Of a DNA stretch of 64,000 bases, positions 45,780-55,749 are shown piece by piece (the stretch's first letter is position 1; the number at the start of each line of letters is the position of its first letter). The notes beneath the pieces were generated by a model, which did no database searches, was not told where the DNA came from, and worked only from the letters and a program-made list of their open reading frames with translations. The translations under genes were made by a program, and so were the position numbers. The stretch lies in contig NZ_JH806632.1 of assembly GCF_000295095.1 (NCBI RefSeq), forward strand, positions 1,113,696 through 1,177,695, read 5' to 3'. The DNA comes from Actinomyces timonensis DSM 23838. GTDB lineage: Bacteria; Actinomycetota; Actinomycetes; Actinomycetales; Actinomycetaceae.

Positions 45780-48700
45780 CTATCGAAGGGTGATCTCGGT
45801 GATAGTGGCCTTGTTCTTGCCGTCGTCTGGGGCCACCGGGAGCTCGGTGATGACGACGACGATCGTGTCCGTTGTCGCGGCATCGAAGGAGAACGAGGTG
45901 GTGCCCGAGGTGAAGGGGCCCTCCGCGAGCACGGTGCCCCCCTGGGGGTCCTGGACGCTCGTGGCGCGGATCTGGACATGACCGCCCTGGCCGGTGCCCT
46001 GGAGGTCGATCCCGGAGACGGGCGCGGCCTGCTGCAGGGTGACGGCGATGCTGACGTCGCCGAGCCCTGTGGGCTGGTTGGCCCACTGCGTGTACCACTC
46101 CTTGGAGGTGTCCCCGTCGACGAGGCGGCCCTCGAGCTCGGGGTGCTGGCCGCTGAGGCTCTTCGCGCCCGTGATGGTGATCGGCACCTGCGGGGTCGCA
46201 CCTCCTCCTCCCTGGCCATCGCCGCCGGGGGCGGCGGCCGCCGTGGACGGGACCGTGCGGGCGGCGGGCACCTCCTTCTCCATGAGGGGCACGCCCAGCA
46301 GCTGAAGGATGTTGGTGATCGCGAAGTAGGCGACGATGAGCACGACCGCGAGCAGCCCGACGATGATCCCCGTCGAGACGCGGCTGTCGGCCTCCGAGCC
46401 CTCATCGTCCTCAGATCCGTCGTTGATGTCATCGACGATGCGGGGCAGCGAGCCGGTGGTGTCGAGGGGCTCGAGGAGCGTCGGCGCGGGGCGGGCCGGC
46501 AGGAAGGCCGGAGGCGCGGGCGCCGCCGCGGGCGGCGGTGGGGCGGCCGCGGCGCTCGCCGGTGCCGACGGCGGGAGCGGTGCCTCGGTGCTGGTGGCCG
46601 GCGCGGCAGAGCCGGTTGACGTCGGAGCGGGCTGCGCGGGAGCACTGGCGAGCGCCGCTGGCACCAAAGGCTCTGCTGCGGGAGCGGCGGCCTCCGGCGC
46701 GCTCGAGGCGGCCCCTGCCGCAGCGGCCTCAGCGGCGGAGCCGGCACTGGTGCCGGACCTCGCTCCCAGGGCTCCGCCCCGGCTGGCCGACAGGCCCCGC
46801 AGGCGGCCGAGCACGGTCTTGGCGACCTCGGCAGGCGCGGGAGAGGCGGCTGTCCTGGGCGATGCCTCGGGCGCCGCCGGGGCGGCCTGCGCGGGCGCCT
46901 GTCCCAGCGTCGCGGGCGCCTCGGGCACGAGGCCCTGGAGGGCGTCGGCCTCCCAGCGACCGAGCTGGTGGGCGACCTCGGAGGCGGAGATCGGCGCCTT
47001 ATCGGCGAAGTACTTGGTGGCGAGATCGTCGAGATCCTGTTCGGAGGCCAGCGCGGGCACGAAGGATGAGGGACGCGCGGGCACGCCCTCGGAGGTGGGT
47101 GCCGAGGCGATACCGGCGCGCTTGCCCGGCCAGCGGCGCGTCAGCCCGAAGTAGAGGAGCTCGACGAGCGAGCGCGCGTCGGCGCGATCGGAGTCGAGTG
47201 GATCGCCGCTGGACTTCTCCAGGCCGAGCGCCGCCGCCTCGATGCCGACGCCGGAGATCCGCACGCTGCCATCGGGAAGGACCCGCACGGACTCGGGGGC
47301 GAGGTTGAGGTGGTGCAGGCCCCTGCGCGAGGCCGCCTCAAGCGCCTGGGCCGCCTCCCCGACGATGGTGCGGACCTGGGCGGGGGTCAGTCCCTCGCGC
47401 ACGAGCGAGCCGAAGGAGCGGCCTGCCACGGACTCGGTGACGATGAAGGCCGGGTTGCCGTGCTCGACGTCGTAGACCCGCTGAAGGCGGGCGTCATCGA
47501 TGAGGGCCGCGCGGGAGGCGGCATCGAGGATCTCATCGCGATGCGGTGTGGCACCGCTGAGAGTCAGGACAACGACCTCGCGCCCCAGGATCGCGTCGCG
47601 GCCGAGATGCCGGACGATACGGGGCAGGGTGGCGGGCATCGCGGCCGTGAGCGCGTAGCGCCCCGACCCGATGGGCTTCGCCTGATCCATGCCGTCCATG
47701 CGGACACTGCCTCCCGTGCTCTCGGCTATCTGTGGCTTTGGACTTATCGTAGCGGCCCCTGGGGTGCTCACAGCGAACGAATCGGGACCAGAAGGGGAGA
47801 CCTGCCCTGCTGGGGACCCGGATTGCGGGATCGTCGCGGGTGAGAGGGGCCCGGGGAAGGAAAGTGTCGGTCCGGTGGCGAATGCGCCGGTGCTGCCCGC
47901 CGGGGCGAAGGACGGCGGGAGGGTGGCGGGGGGTTCGCTCGTGGCCGGCGCGCCCGGCACTGGGACGATGGGGGCCTGGGGCGCGAGCCGCGAGGGCGCC
48001 ATGGGCGCCGGGGCGCCCGGCGTGGTGCGCGGATCGGCTGGGCCGGTTGGCGCCGCAGGGGCGGGCTGGCTGGGCTGGGCCAGCTGCCCCGGCTGGGGCA
48101 TCGGCTGCCCCAGCGCCTGCGGCGGCACTCCCTGCGGCTGGCCGTAGGGGGCGGGGCCATACGACGGCGCCTGCGCGGCGGCTGGCCGTCCGGTGGGCCA
48201 GGCGGCGGTGCTGGCCGCAGGGGGCACGGAGCCCGGGAGCTGCTGGGGCGGCGCGGGCGCGGTGCTGGGCATCGCCGCTGGTTGGGTGGCTGGCGGGACA
48301 ACCGGTGCCTGGGCAGGCGCGGAGGGAGCCGCAGCTGCTGGCGCCGCCGTGGTGGGCGCGGGGCGCGCTGGAGTCATCCTCAGTGACGCCCCCATGCGGG
48401 CGAGAGCCCGGCCCGCCCCACCGGGGAGCATGCCCCCGGCCTTGGTCACGATGCCGGCGACGGGGTTCATGAGAATCGCGAGCTCGTCGATCCGCAGGGC
48501 CCGGGCCGCGGCCAGGTACACGATCGTCATGATCGCCCCGACAGTGAGGACCAGGAAGACGGCGTCGAGAGCGGCTGCGCCCATGAGGTGGCCATCGGCG
48601 TCGCCCAGGAGCTCGCGCACGACGATGCCCACGATGACTGCGGGGACGGCCGCGCCGATGAGCCGCAGGTGCGTGGAGATGACCCGGGGGCCGTCGAGGT

Positions 48701-50264
48701 CGGGCAGGTGGCGGCGCATGAGCGGCACCACCACGGCCACTGCCCCGGCTTGGGCGACCGGGGAGGAGATCGCGGCCCAGAGCATCCAGTGCTGGGGCTC
48801 CGCCAGGAAGTAGGTGAGCAAGCAGAACACCACGGGGATGATGCCCACGGTGACGTCGGCCCGCACGAGGCGGCGCGTGTCGCCGTAGGCGAGCAGGACC
48901 CGCTGCGTGGTGAACCAGATCCCCTGCACCACGATGCCCATCGCCAGGGCCACGAGGATCGGCGCGGCCGCATGGGCCTGCGCCAGGGAGATGGAGGGGA
49001 CGAAGGCCTGGAGCGCCGGCGTGGCCAGCACCGCGATCCCGGCGCTCGCCAGGACCGTGAACACGGCCACCGATCGCAGTCCCAGGGAGAGGTCGTCGCG
49101 CACGCCCTTGCCGTCGCCGGCCGCGGCCTTCTCGCTCATGCGGGTGAACAGCGCGGTGACCACGGAGGTCGTCACGAGGGACTGCGGGAGGATGTAGATG
49201 AGGAGGGCGTTGTTGTACATCGTCGTCGAGGGGACGATGACGCCCTGGCTGGCGACCTTCTCCGCCGCGGAGACGGCCCGCGAGCCCAGGTTCATGACCG
49301 CCCAGTCGCCCAGGGCGGCCACGACGATCCCGATGAGGGCCCACCCGGCGATCTTGGAGGTGTCGCCCAGGCCGAGGCCCCGCACCCCGAAGATGATGCG
49401 CGGGGTGAACCCCGAGCGGCGCAGCGGGATGTAGAGGATGAGCGCCTGGACGACGATGCCCAGCGTCGTCATCCCAGCGATGAGCGTGATGCGCACGGCG
49501 TCCCACTCGGTGGGGCCGCCGTCGGATCCGGCGTAGCGGCCGTAAATCGCCATATAGGCGATGAGCGAGGCGATCGAGATGACGTTGTTGACCACGGGCG
49601 CCCACATGTAGGGCCCGAAGATGTGCCGGGCGTTGAGCACCTGTCCCCACAGGGCGTAGAGCCCGTAGAAGAACACCTGCGGCATGCACCAGAACGCGAA
49701 GGCGTAGCCCACTGGGAGCCATCGCCCCAGACCACCGCCGTAGAGCAGGATGATGAGGGGCGCGGCGAGGGTGAGCAGGGCCGTGATGGCCAGGATGAGG
49801 GTGCCGGCGGCGGTGAGCAGGCGGTTGACGACCTCCTCGCCGTTCTCGCGCCGCAGGGCCCGAACGATCTGCGGGACGAGGACGGCGTTGAGGATGCCGC
49901 CCACCAGCATGTTGTAGAGCTGGTTGGGCAGGGTGTTGGCGATGTTGAAGGCGTCGGCGGCGCCGGAGGCCGTGGCCCCCAGGGCCGCGATGAGCAGGGC
50001 GTTGCGCACGAGCCCCAAGAGGCGCGAGGCCATGGTCCCGGCCATCATCACCACCGAGGAGCGCATGATCGACGCCGGCTTGGGGGGCTTCCGCCTCGGG
50101 CGCGGCTCAGGGGCGGGCCGGGGCGCCTGGGCGCGCTGGCTGGGCTGAGGCGCCGCCTGCTGGGCGGCTGCCAGCGGCTGGGGCGCCTGGACGGGCGCGC
50201 TTGGCCTCGCCCCCTGGCCGGGCCGGGGCCCCATGGGGACGTTCTGGGCGTGCGCGGGGGTCAT
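45780..50264 (-). CDS. murJ: MurJ flippase fused to pseudokinase and discoidin-like domain
   Basis: One frame of 1494 residues. A Pro/Gln-rich cytosolic start (1-65) precedes the MurJ/MviN lipid II flippase with about 14 spans (about 66-600), including ASRLLGLVRNALLIAALGA. A long Pro/Ala linker follows. The pseudokinase (about 865-1115) has the HRDLKPEN position changed to HHLNLAPESV and DFG changed to SGV, so catalysis is unlikely. A second Ala/Pro linker leads to one span (about 1296-1318) and an outside beta-rich domain (about 1345-1494) like a discoidin fold. This is the architecture of mycobacterial MviN (Rv3910), whose pseudokinase is phosphorylated by PknB and bound by FhaA. It is longer than that protein because of the linkers. 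Confidence 0.93.
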   Translation of the reverse strand: MTPAHAQNVPMGPRPGQGARPSAPVQAPQPLAAAQQAAPQPSQRAQAPRPAPEPRPRRKPPKPASIMRSSVVMMAGTMASRLLGLVRNALLIAALGATASGAADAFNIANTLPNQLYNMLVGGILNAVLVPQIVRALRRENGEEVVNRLLTAAGTLILAITALLTLAAPLIILLYGGGLGRWLPVGYAFAFWCMPQVFFYGLYALWGQVLNARHIFGPYMWAPVVNNVISIASLIAYMAIYGRYAGSDGGPTEWDAVRITLIAGMTTLGIVVQALILYIPLRRSGFTPRIIFGVRGLGLGDTSKIAGWALIGIVVAALGDWAVMNLGSRAVSAAEKVASQGVIVPSTTMYNNALLIYILPQSLVTTSVVTALFTRMSEKAAAGDGKGVRDDLSLGLRSVAVFTVLASAGIAVLATPALQAFVPSISLAQAHAAAPILVALAMGIVVQGIWFTTQRVLLAYGDTRRLVRADVTVGIIPVVFCLLTYFLAEPQHWMLWAAISSPVAQAGAVAVVVPLMRRHLPDLDGPRVISTHLRLIGAAVPAVIVGIVVRELLGDADGHLMGAAALDAVFLVLTVGAIMTIVYLAAARALRIDELAILMNPVAGIVTKAGGMLPGGAGRALARMGASLRMTPARPAPTTAAPAAAAPSAPAQAPVVPPATQPAAMPSTAPAPPQQLPGSVPPAASTAAWPTGRPAAAQAPSYGPAPYGQPQGVPPQALGQPMPQPGQLAQPSQPAPAAPTGPADPRTTPGAPAPMAPSRLAPQAPIVPVPGAPATSEPPATLPPSFAPAGSTGAFATGPTLSFPGPLSPATIPQSGSPAGQVSPSGPDSFAVSTPGAATISPKPQIAESTGGSVRMDGMDQAKPIGSGRYALTAAMPATLPRIVRHLGRDAILGREVVVLTLSGATPHRDEILDAASRAALIDDARLQRVYDVEHGNPAFIVTESVAGRSFGSLVREGLTPAQVRTIVGEAAQALEAASRRGLHHLNLAPESVRVLPDGSVRISGVGIEAAALGLEKSSGDPLDSDRADARSLVELLYFGLTRRWPGKRAGIASAPTSEGVPARPSSFVPALASEQDLDDLATKYFADKAPISASEVAHQLGRWEADALQGLVPEAPATLGQAPAQAAPAAPEASPRTAASPAPAEVAKTVLGRLRGLSASRGGALGARSGTSAGSAAEAAAAGAASSAPEAAAPAAEPLVPAALASAPAQPAPTSTGSAAPATSTEAPLPPSAPASAAAAPPPPAAAPAPPAFLPARPAPTLLEPLDTTGSLPRIVDDINDGSEDDEGSEADSRVSTGIIVGLLAVVLIVAYFAITNILQLLGVPLMEKEVPAARTVPSTAAAAPGGDGQGGGGATPQVPITITGAKSLSGQHPELEGRLVDGDTSKEWYTQWANQPTGLGDVSIAVTLQQAAPVSGIDLQGTGQGGHVQIRATSVQDPQGGTVLAEGPFTSGTTSFSFDAATTDTIVVVITELPVAPDDGKNKATITEITLR

Positions 50265-52822
50265 GCGTCTCCCTCCAGCTCGGGGGCGCCCGCGAGCGGG
50301 GCGTCGGGCACAGCGCGCCTGCCGCGCCGGACGGTTCGGTAGATGCCGGCGGCCAGCAGGATCACCAGGGCGCCGGTGACGATCCTGGTGCCCCGGCCCT
50401 CCCAGTCGGCGCGCACGCGCATGCGCAGGCGTGCCGGGGTTCCCACCTCGGTGCCGTCCGAGGACAGGATCCTCACCGTGAGGCTCGCGTTGCCCGAGCC
50501 GACGGCGGTCACGGGCACGGAGGCGACGGCCTGCCCGCCGGCCGGGACCACCACGGAGACCGCCTCCTTGGTCTGGAGGCGCGGCGATCCGGAGATGACC
50601 TCGACCAGCACGGTGGAGTCCTGCTTGAGCGACGACGAGACGCGGATCGGGAGCTGCGCCCTGTCACTGATGAGGTTGATCGTCGAGGTCGGGGTGACCT
50701 GCAAGGCGCTGACCACCGAGTTGGCGGCGGAGTCAGCGCCGGCGATGAGGGCCGTGCGGCCAGCGGAGTCCCACCTCCAGGCAGCCGCGGACACGGAGGA
50801 CACCAGCTGCGCGCGCGTGCCCATGATCGCCGTGGGGTCGTGGAGGACCGAGCTCGTGGCGCCCACGCGCTGCGCGACGGCCCTGGCCTGGGCGAGCTCG
50901 GGATCGCTCAACTCGGCGTCGGTCACCTGGAGGTCCGGCAGCGCGGTGCGGCTGGGCTCCTCATCCTGGGCGGCCTGCGCGTCAGCGTCGGCGCGCAGGT
51001 CGGCGAGGCTCGCCGCCGTCGTCCAACTGGTCCGCCTCAGCGCGTCGACCCTGGCCCCCAGGGCCGTGGGCGAGGTCGTCGAGGCGGTGTGGCGGTCGAT
51101 GGCTACCACGACGTCCCTGCCCAGGTTCGGCGCCTGACGAGTGAGGATCGCCGTCTGGGCGCGCAGGTACTGGCGGGTGTCGAGCTCGCTGAGGGATTGC
51201 GTGGAGGACCGCGTCTCCAGGCTTCCCGCGATCCCCGCGCTCAGGGGGGTATCGGGCAGGAGGATGGTGCGGCCATCGCGCGAGGCGATGCCCGACGGCG
51301 TGTAGGTGAGCGGCTCGGTGACGTCCATGTCCCCCGGGGAGGCCACGACGATGCTGGCCGACTCCGGCAGGGCGGACAGCGTCCAGCTGTCCAGGGGCCC
51401 CGCCGGCCAGGCCAGGGATGTGCTCGCGCTCGCTCCGGCCAGCAGAGACCCGCTCGCCCGGGTGGTGGCGGAGGCCATGAGGTCCGTGGCGCTCAGGTGG
51501 GTGAGGGCGGAGACATCGGCGTCGCCCCAGGGAAGGACGACGACGTCGCCCTTGCCCTTCGCGCCCGACCCCGTCAGCGCCCTGTAGAGCGAGCCGGCCA
51601 GCTCAGTGAGGTCCTCCTCCGCCATATCCCGCGGGGCGGCCGTCGCCGAGGGCGAGGCCGTGGGGCTCGGCGAGCCACTGGGGGTCGGGGACGCGCTGGG
51701 CGCGGGGGTCGCCGTCGCACTGGATCCGCCCGAGCCCGCCGCGGCGGCCGCCTGGAGGCGCTCAGGGGTCATGCCGAGCGCGTCGATGAGGGCCGGGTCG
51801 ATGGCCAGGACGACGCCGTCGCCGGCCAGATCGAGCATCCCCGTCACGCGCTGGCGCAGGGCGTGGATGGAGGGCTGGGCGTCCTGCGAGGAGGCCGAGG
51901 GGACGGAGTCGGGCCCCGCGGAGGGGGTCGGCGAGGCGGTCGCGGATGGCCCGGCCGAGGCGCTCGCGGACGGGGCCGCGGAGGGGCTGGCCCCCGGGCT
52001 CGGCGAGGCGCTGGGGGCGGCGGAGGCTGTGGGGCTGGCCGTCGGGGTCGCCGTCGCCCTGGCCGCCTCCTCAGCGGCCCGCTCCGCCTCGCGCTGCTCG
52101 GTGGTGCCCAGGTCCGCCAGGAGCGCGAGCTCGGCGGGGCTGGCGGTGACCGGGATGACAACGGTGACGCGGCTGGGGTCCACGGAGGCGCCGCTGTCCC
52201 ACAGCGAGATCGCGCGGTCCTGGGCGAGCGTGGAGCCGCTTTGCGTGAGGGTGACCTGGATGCCCCGAGGCCCCCATTGGTCGGTGTCCGCCAGGGGCAG
52301 GTCCGAGTTCTTGACGGTCACGGAGAAGCGCTGGGAGGCGCCGGGGGCGACATCCGAGCCGAGGGCCTCGTCCATGGCGGTGACGAGCGAGGTGGAGCGC
52401 TCGCCGGCGAGCCAGGAGCTGAGGTTCCCGGTGGAGACCTCCGTGGTCTGCTGGGCCTGGACCACGATCGAGGCGCCGGACAGGTTCGTGGCCGTGCCGT
52501 TGGCGATGGTCCCTGAGATGCGCAGATCCTCCCCCGAGTGCAGGACCTCGGGGGCCATGGCGTCCACCGTGAGGGTGAGGGCGCCGTCGGTGACGGCCGG
52601 GGCAGTCTCACCAGCGCCCAGGGCGCCAGGGACGCTGGCGGCGCTGCCCGCGGGCAGGACCTCGACCGATGAGGCGCCTCCCTGGGCCGCTGCGCCCGCA
52701 GGGCCCGCTGGACCCCCGGCAGCCGCGGGCGCGGCGAGCGCCGGCCCGGCGATCATCATGGCCGCGCTGGACAGGATGGCCGCTGCTGAGGCCAGCAGTC
52801 GCCGCGTGCGACGCAGGCTCAT
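50261..52822 (-). CDS. DUF6049 secreted/anchored protein
   Basis: A protein of 853 residues with a signal peptide (about 1-32, RRLLASAAAILSSAAMMIAGPALAA region) and a C-terminal span (TRIVTGALVILLAAGIYRTV, about 808-830). The body lies outside the cell. A Ser/Thr/Pro/Ala low-complexity tract (about 265-325) is followed by a further Ala/Ser/Pro tract near 355-395. It matches the mycobacterial neighbour of MviN (Rv3909 type) in place and topology. The function is not known; a link to cell wall synthesis is inferred from the constant pairing. The gene overlaps both neighbours by 4 bases. Confidence 0.9.
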   Translation of the reverse strand: MSLRRTRRLLASAAAILSSAAMMIAGPALAAPAAAGGPAGPAGAAAQGGASSVEVLPAGSAASVPGALGAGETAPAVTDGALTLTVDAMAPEVLHSGEDLRISGTIANGTATNLSGASIVVQAQQTTEVSTGNLSSWLAGERSTSLVTAMDEALGSDVAPGASQRFSVTVKNSDLPLADTDQWGPRGIQVTLTQSGSTLAQDRAISLWDSGASVDPSRVTVVIPVTASPAELALLADLGTTEQREAERAAEEAARATATPTASPTASAAPSASPSPGASPSAAPSASASAGPSATASPTPSAGPDSVPSASSQDAQPSIHALRQRVTGMLDLAGDGVVLAIDPALIDALGMTPERLQAAAAAGSGGSSATATPAPSASPTPSGSPSPTASPSATAAPRDMAEEDLTELAGSLYRALTGSGAKGKGDVVVLPWGDADVSALTHLSATDLMASATTRASGSLLAGASASTSLAWPAGPLDSWTLSALPESASIVVASPGDMDVTEPLTYTPSGIASRDGRTILLPDTPLSAGIAGSLETRSSTQSLSELDTRQYLRAQTAILTRQAPNLGRDVVVAIDRHTASTTSPTALGARVDALRRTSWTTAASLADLRADADAQAAQDEEPSRTALPDLQVTDAELSDPELAQARAVAQRVGATSSVLHDPTAIMGTRAQLVSSVSAAAWRWDSAGRTALIAGADSAANSVVSALQVTPTSTINLISDRAQLPIRVSSSLKQDSTVLVEVISGSPRLQTKEAVSVVVPAGGQAVASVPVTAVGSGNASLTVRILSSDGTEVGTPARLRMRVRADWEGRGTRIVTGALVILLAAGIYRTVRRGRRAVPDAPLAGAPELEGDA

Positions 52823-53328
52823 CCATCCCCCACGAGGATGTTGCGGGCCGCGGCAACGATCCTGCGCTCATTGGGGTAGGCCAGGCGCTTGCCGACGTCG
52901 TCGAGCGAGACCCAGGCGACATCCTCGGCCTCATGATCGGGGTCGTTCTCCGTGGTCAGGTCCCCGCCGACGGCCTCGAGGAGGAAGTGGTGGACGACCT
53001 TGTGGACCCGGTGGGCGTCGCCCGCGAACCAGTAGTCGATCGTCGCCAGGTGGCGCAGCACGCGCCCCGTGATCCCCGTCTCCTCGGCGATCTCGCGGAC
53101 GGCCGCCTCCTCGGCGGTCTCCTCGCCCTCCAGATGGCCCTTGGGCAGGCACCACTCGAGGCGCCCGCCCCGGTTGCGGCGCGCGATGACGGCGGCGAAG
53201 GCGCGCCCGTCCTGGACGTCGACGACGAGCCCGCCGGCGCTCGTCTCATCGACAACGGGCAGGCCGCGCGCACTCGAGTGCCTCGCCGAGGAACCGGCGC
53301 GGGGCTTGCGAGTGCGGTGAGAGGGCAT
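52819..53328 (-). CDS. Nudix hydrolase (MutT4-like position)
   Basis: A 169-residue protein with a complete Nudix box at residues 64-86: GHLEGEETAEEAAVREIAEE then TGI. The N-terminal 25 residues are basic. WCLPKGHLEGEE and the HKVVHHFLLEAVGG segment resemble the mycobacterial MutT4 group (Rv3908), which holds the same place between the cca gene and the DUF6049 gene. It probably cleaves a nucleoside diphosphate derivative; the substrate is unknown. Confidence 0.92.
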   Translation of the reverse strand: MPSHRTRKPRAGSSARHSSARGLPVVDETSAGGLVVDVQDGRAFAAVIARRNRGGRLEWCLPKGHLEGEETAEEAAVREIAEETGITGRVLRHLATIDYWFAGDAHRVHKVVHHFLLEAVGGDLTTENDPDHEAEDVAWVSLDDVGKRLAYPNERRIVAAARNILVGDG

Positions 53329-53490
53329 AGGGACACTCTAGGCGGTCCAGGCCCCTCGATCGGCGCAGTGCGCGCCGAGGCGGACCAGGTGCTCCTCACA
53401 CGCCGATGGGCGCCTGCTCCGGGGCGTCCCGGCTCTCCCCAAGACGTTCGCGGGGAGCCGGCGCGGCGGGCTCATGGCAGGCTTGCCCCG

Positions 53491-55071
53491 ATGACTACCT
53501 CCCCGGCCAGCGCCTCCTGCCCGACCCCCTCCCTGACGCCCACCGCGCGTGACGCCCTAGCGGGCCTGCCGCCGTCGCTGGCCGCCCTCGGTCACGCCTT
53601 CGCGCGGGCAGGCCACGAGATCGCGCTGGTCGGCGGGCCCGTGCGCGACGCCTTCCTCGGCGTCGCCCCCCATGATCTCGACCTGACCACCTCCGCGCGC
53701 CCCGAGCAGACCGAGGAGCTGCTGAAGGCCTGGGGGGACAACTGCTGGGACGTCGGCCGCGAGTTCGGCACCATCGGCGCGCGCAAGGGCGACGTCGTCG
53801 TCGAGGTCACCACCTACCGCACCGAGGCCTACGAGGTCGGCTCGCGCAAGCCCGCCGTCTCCTACGGGGACAGCCTCGAGGGCGACCTCACGCGCCGTGA
53901 CTTCACCGTCAACGCCATGGCCCTGCGCCTGCCCGACCTCGAGCTCGTCGACCCCCACGGGGGCCTTGAGGACCTGGAGGCCGGGATCCTGCGCACCCCC
54001 GTCACGGCCGTGCAATCCTTCGACGACGACCCCCTGCGCATCATGCGGGCCGCGCGCTTCGCCGCCCAGCTCGGCTTCGACGTCGAGCCGGAGGTCATGA
54101 GCGCCATGGAGGAGATGGCCGGCCGGCTGGAGATCGTCTCCGCCGAGCGCGTTCGCGCCGAGCTGGAGCGCCTGCTGCTCGCCCCCGCCCCCCGCCGCGG
54201 CCTGGAGCTCATGGTCCACACGGGCGTGGCCGACGTCGTCCTGCCCGAGCTGTCCGCGCTGCGCGAGACCGTCGATGAGCACAGGCGGCACAAGGACGTC
54301 TACGAGCACACCCTCGTCGTCCTCCAGCAGGCCATGGACCTGGAGACCGGCCCCGACGGGCCCGTGCCCGGCCCGGACCTCGTGCTGCGCCTGGCCGCGA
54401 TCATGCACGACATCGGCAAGCCCGCCACCCGCCGCTTCCTGCCCGACGGCACCGTCACCTTCCACGCCCACGACATCATCGGCGCGCGCATGGCCAAGAA
54501 GCGCCTGACCGCCCTGCGCTTCGACAAGCAGACCATCAAGGACGTCGCCCGGCTCGTCGAGCTGCACCTGCGCTTCCACGGATACGCCGATGCCGCCTGG
54601 TCCGACTCCGCCGTGCGCCGCTACGTCGCCGACGCCGGGCCGCTGCTCACGCGCCTGCACCGCCTCACTCGCGCCGACGTCACCACCGGCAACCGCCGCA
54701 AGGCCGCCATGCTCTCCCACGCCTACGACGATCTTGAGCGGCGCATCGACGAGCTCGCGGCGGCCGAGGAGCTCGCCGCGATCCGCCCCGACCTCGACGG
54801 CGCGCAGATCATGGCCGAGCTCGGCCTGCCCCCGGGGCCCATGGTCGGCAAGGCCTACCAGTTCCTCATGGACCTGCGCATGGAGCGCGGCCCGCTTGGC
54901 GAGGACATGGCCCGTGAGGCCCTGCGCGCCTGGTGGGCGGCCGTTCCGGCCGAGGAGCGCGCCCGCGCCGAGGCCGGGCGCCGGGACAAGCGCCGGGACG
55001 ACAAGCGGGGCAAGGACAAGGGCAAGGACAAGGACGGCACGCGGGGCACGAGCGGGGGCGCGAGCTCGTGA
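53491..55071 (+). CDS. cca: CCA tRNA nucleotidyltransferase
   Basis: A 526-residue enzyme that adds or repairs the 3' CCA of tRNAs; the tRNA genes here do not encode CCA, so it is needed. The catalytic head has LVGGPVRDAFLG and HDLDLTT (metal-binding Asp pair), then the RRDFTVNAMA and RIMRAARFAAQLGF segments. A C-terminal HD domain has MHDIGKP. A highly charged Lys/Asp/Arg/Gly tail (about 490-526) is extra. The ATG is at 53491. It is divergent from the Nudix gene by 162 bp with no clear regulatory site. Confidence 0.95.
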   Translation: MTTSPASASCPTPSLTPTARDALAGLPPSLAALGHAFARAGHEIALVGGPVRDAFLGVAPHDLDLTTSARPEQTEELLKAWGDNCWDVGREFGTIGARKGDVVVEVTTYRTEAYEVGSRKPAVSYGDSLEGDLTRRDFTVNAMALRLPDLELVDPHGGLEDLEAGILRTPVTAVQSFDDDPLRIMRAARFAAQLGFDVEPEVMSAMEEMAGRLEIVSAERVRAELERLLLAPAPRRGLELMVHTGVADVVLPELSALRETVDEHRRHKDVYEHTLVVLQQAMDLETGPDGPVPGPDLVLRLAAIMHDIGKPATRRFLPDGTVTFHAHDIIGARMAKKRLTALRFDKQTIKDVARLVELHLRFHGYADAAWSDSAVRRYVADAGPLLTRLHRLTRADVTTGNRRKAAMLSHAYDDLERRIDELAAAEELAAIRPDLDGAQIMAELGLPPGPMVGKAYQFLMDLRMERGPLGEDMAREALRAWWAAVPAEERARAEAGRRDKRRDDKRGKDKGKDKDGTRGTSGGASS

Positions 55072-55158
55072 GGCCGATTGCCGAGATCGCTCCTGAGGCC
55101 CGGAATGCGGGGAGTTCTCCCACTGGACGCGCCCGCCCGGCACCGCTGAGATAAGACC

Positions 55159-55671
55159 ATGACCCTGACGCCTCTCTTCCTGGGCCTCATCGGCTCGGGC
55201 GTCCTCCTCATGCTGCTCGTCGTCATCCTCGACGACTTCCTCGACGCGCTCTTCGACGGCGCCGCGCCCGTCATCGCCGTCGGGCTCGCCGCCGCCGGGC
55301 TCACCGGCTTCATCGTCACCCGGGCCGCCAGTCTGCCCAGGTGGCCCGCCGTCGGGCTCGCGCTCGCGGCCGCCCTGGCGGCGGGCGCGCTCACCCGCGC
55401 CGGCTGGAGGGCGCTGCGCCGGCGCGGCCCCCAGGTGCTCGCTCCCCTGGAGGCCGTCGAGCTCGTCGCCGCCCCCGCCACCGTCCTGTGGTGGCGCGAT
55501 GGCAGGGGCAAGGTGCTCGTCGAGGCCCCACGGGGCGGCCAGCACCAGCTCGTGGCCAGCGGCGACGAGGCGCTGCGAGCGGGCCAGGCGGTCACCGTCG
55601 TCGACGCCGGCCGCGATGAGCGCGGCGCCATCCACGTCGTCGTCTCGCGGCTCGCCCTGGCCGGCGAGTAA
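55159..55671 (+). CDS. NfeD-like membrane protein
   Basis: A 170-residue protein with an N-terminal span (LFLGLIGSGVLLMLLVVILDDF), two more hydrophobic spans (about 38-80), and a C-terminal soluble domain of about 75 residues, likely an OB-fold, with VVDAGRDERGAIHVVVSRLA. NfeD proteins are encoded beside flotillins and probably tether them to membrane patches. The flotillin gene follows at 55750. Confidence 0.85.
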   Translation: MTLTPLFLGLIGSGVLLMLLVVILDDFLDALFDGAAPVIAVGLAAAGLTGFIVTRAASLPRWPAVGLALAAALAAGALTRAGWRALRRRGPQVLAPLEAVELVAAPATVLWWRDGRGKVLVEAPRGGQHQLVASGDEALRAGQAVTVVDAGRDERGAIHVVVSRLALAGE

Positions 55672-55749
55672 GGCGCCAGCCGCCCTCGCGGCGCCCATCG
55701 TCCCTGATCAACAAGACCGATTCCTGAATCGAGAAAGGTTCCCCCACCC

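Noticed and set aside
50201-52516. A 771-residue Gly/Arg-rich plus-strand frame.
   Set aside because: Antisense to the DUF6049 gene; low complexity and no homology pattern.
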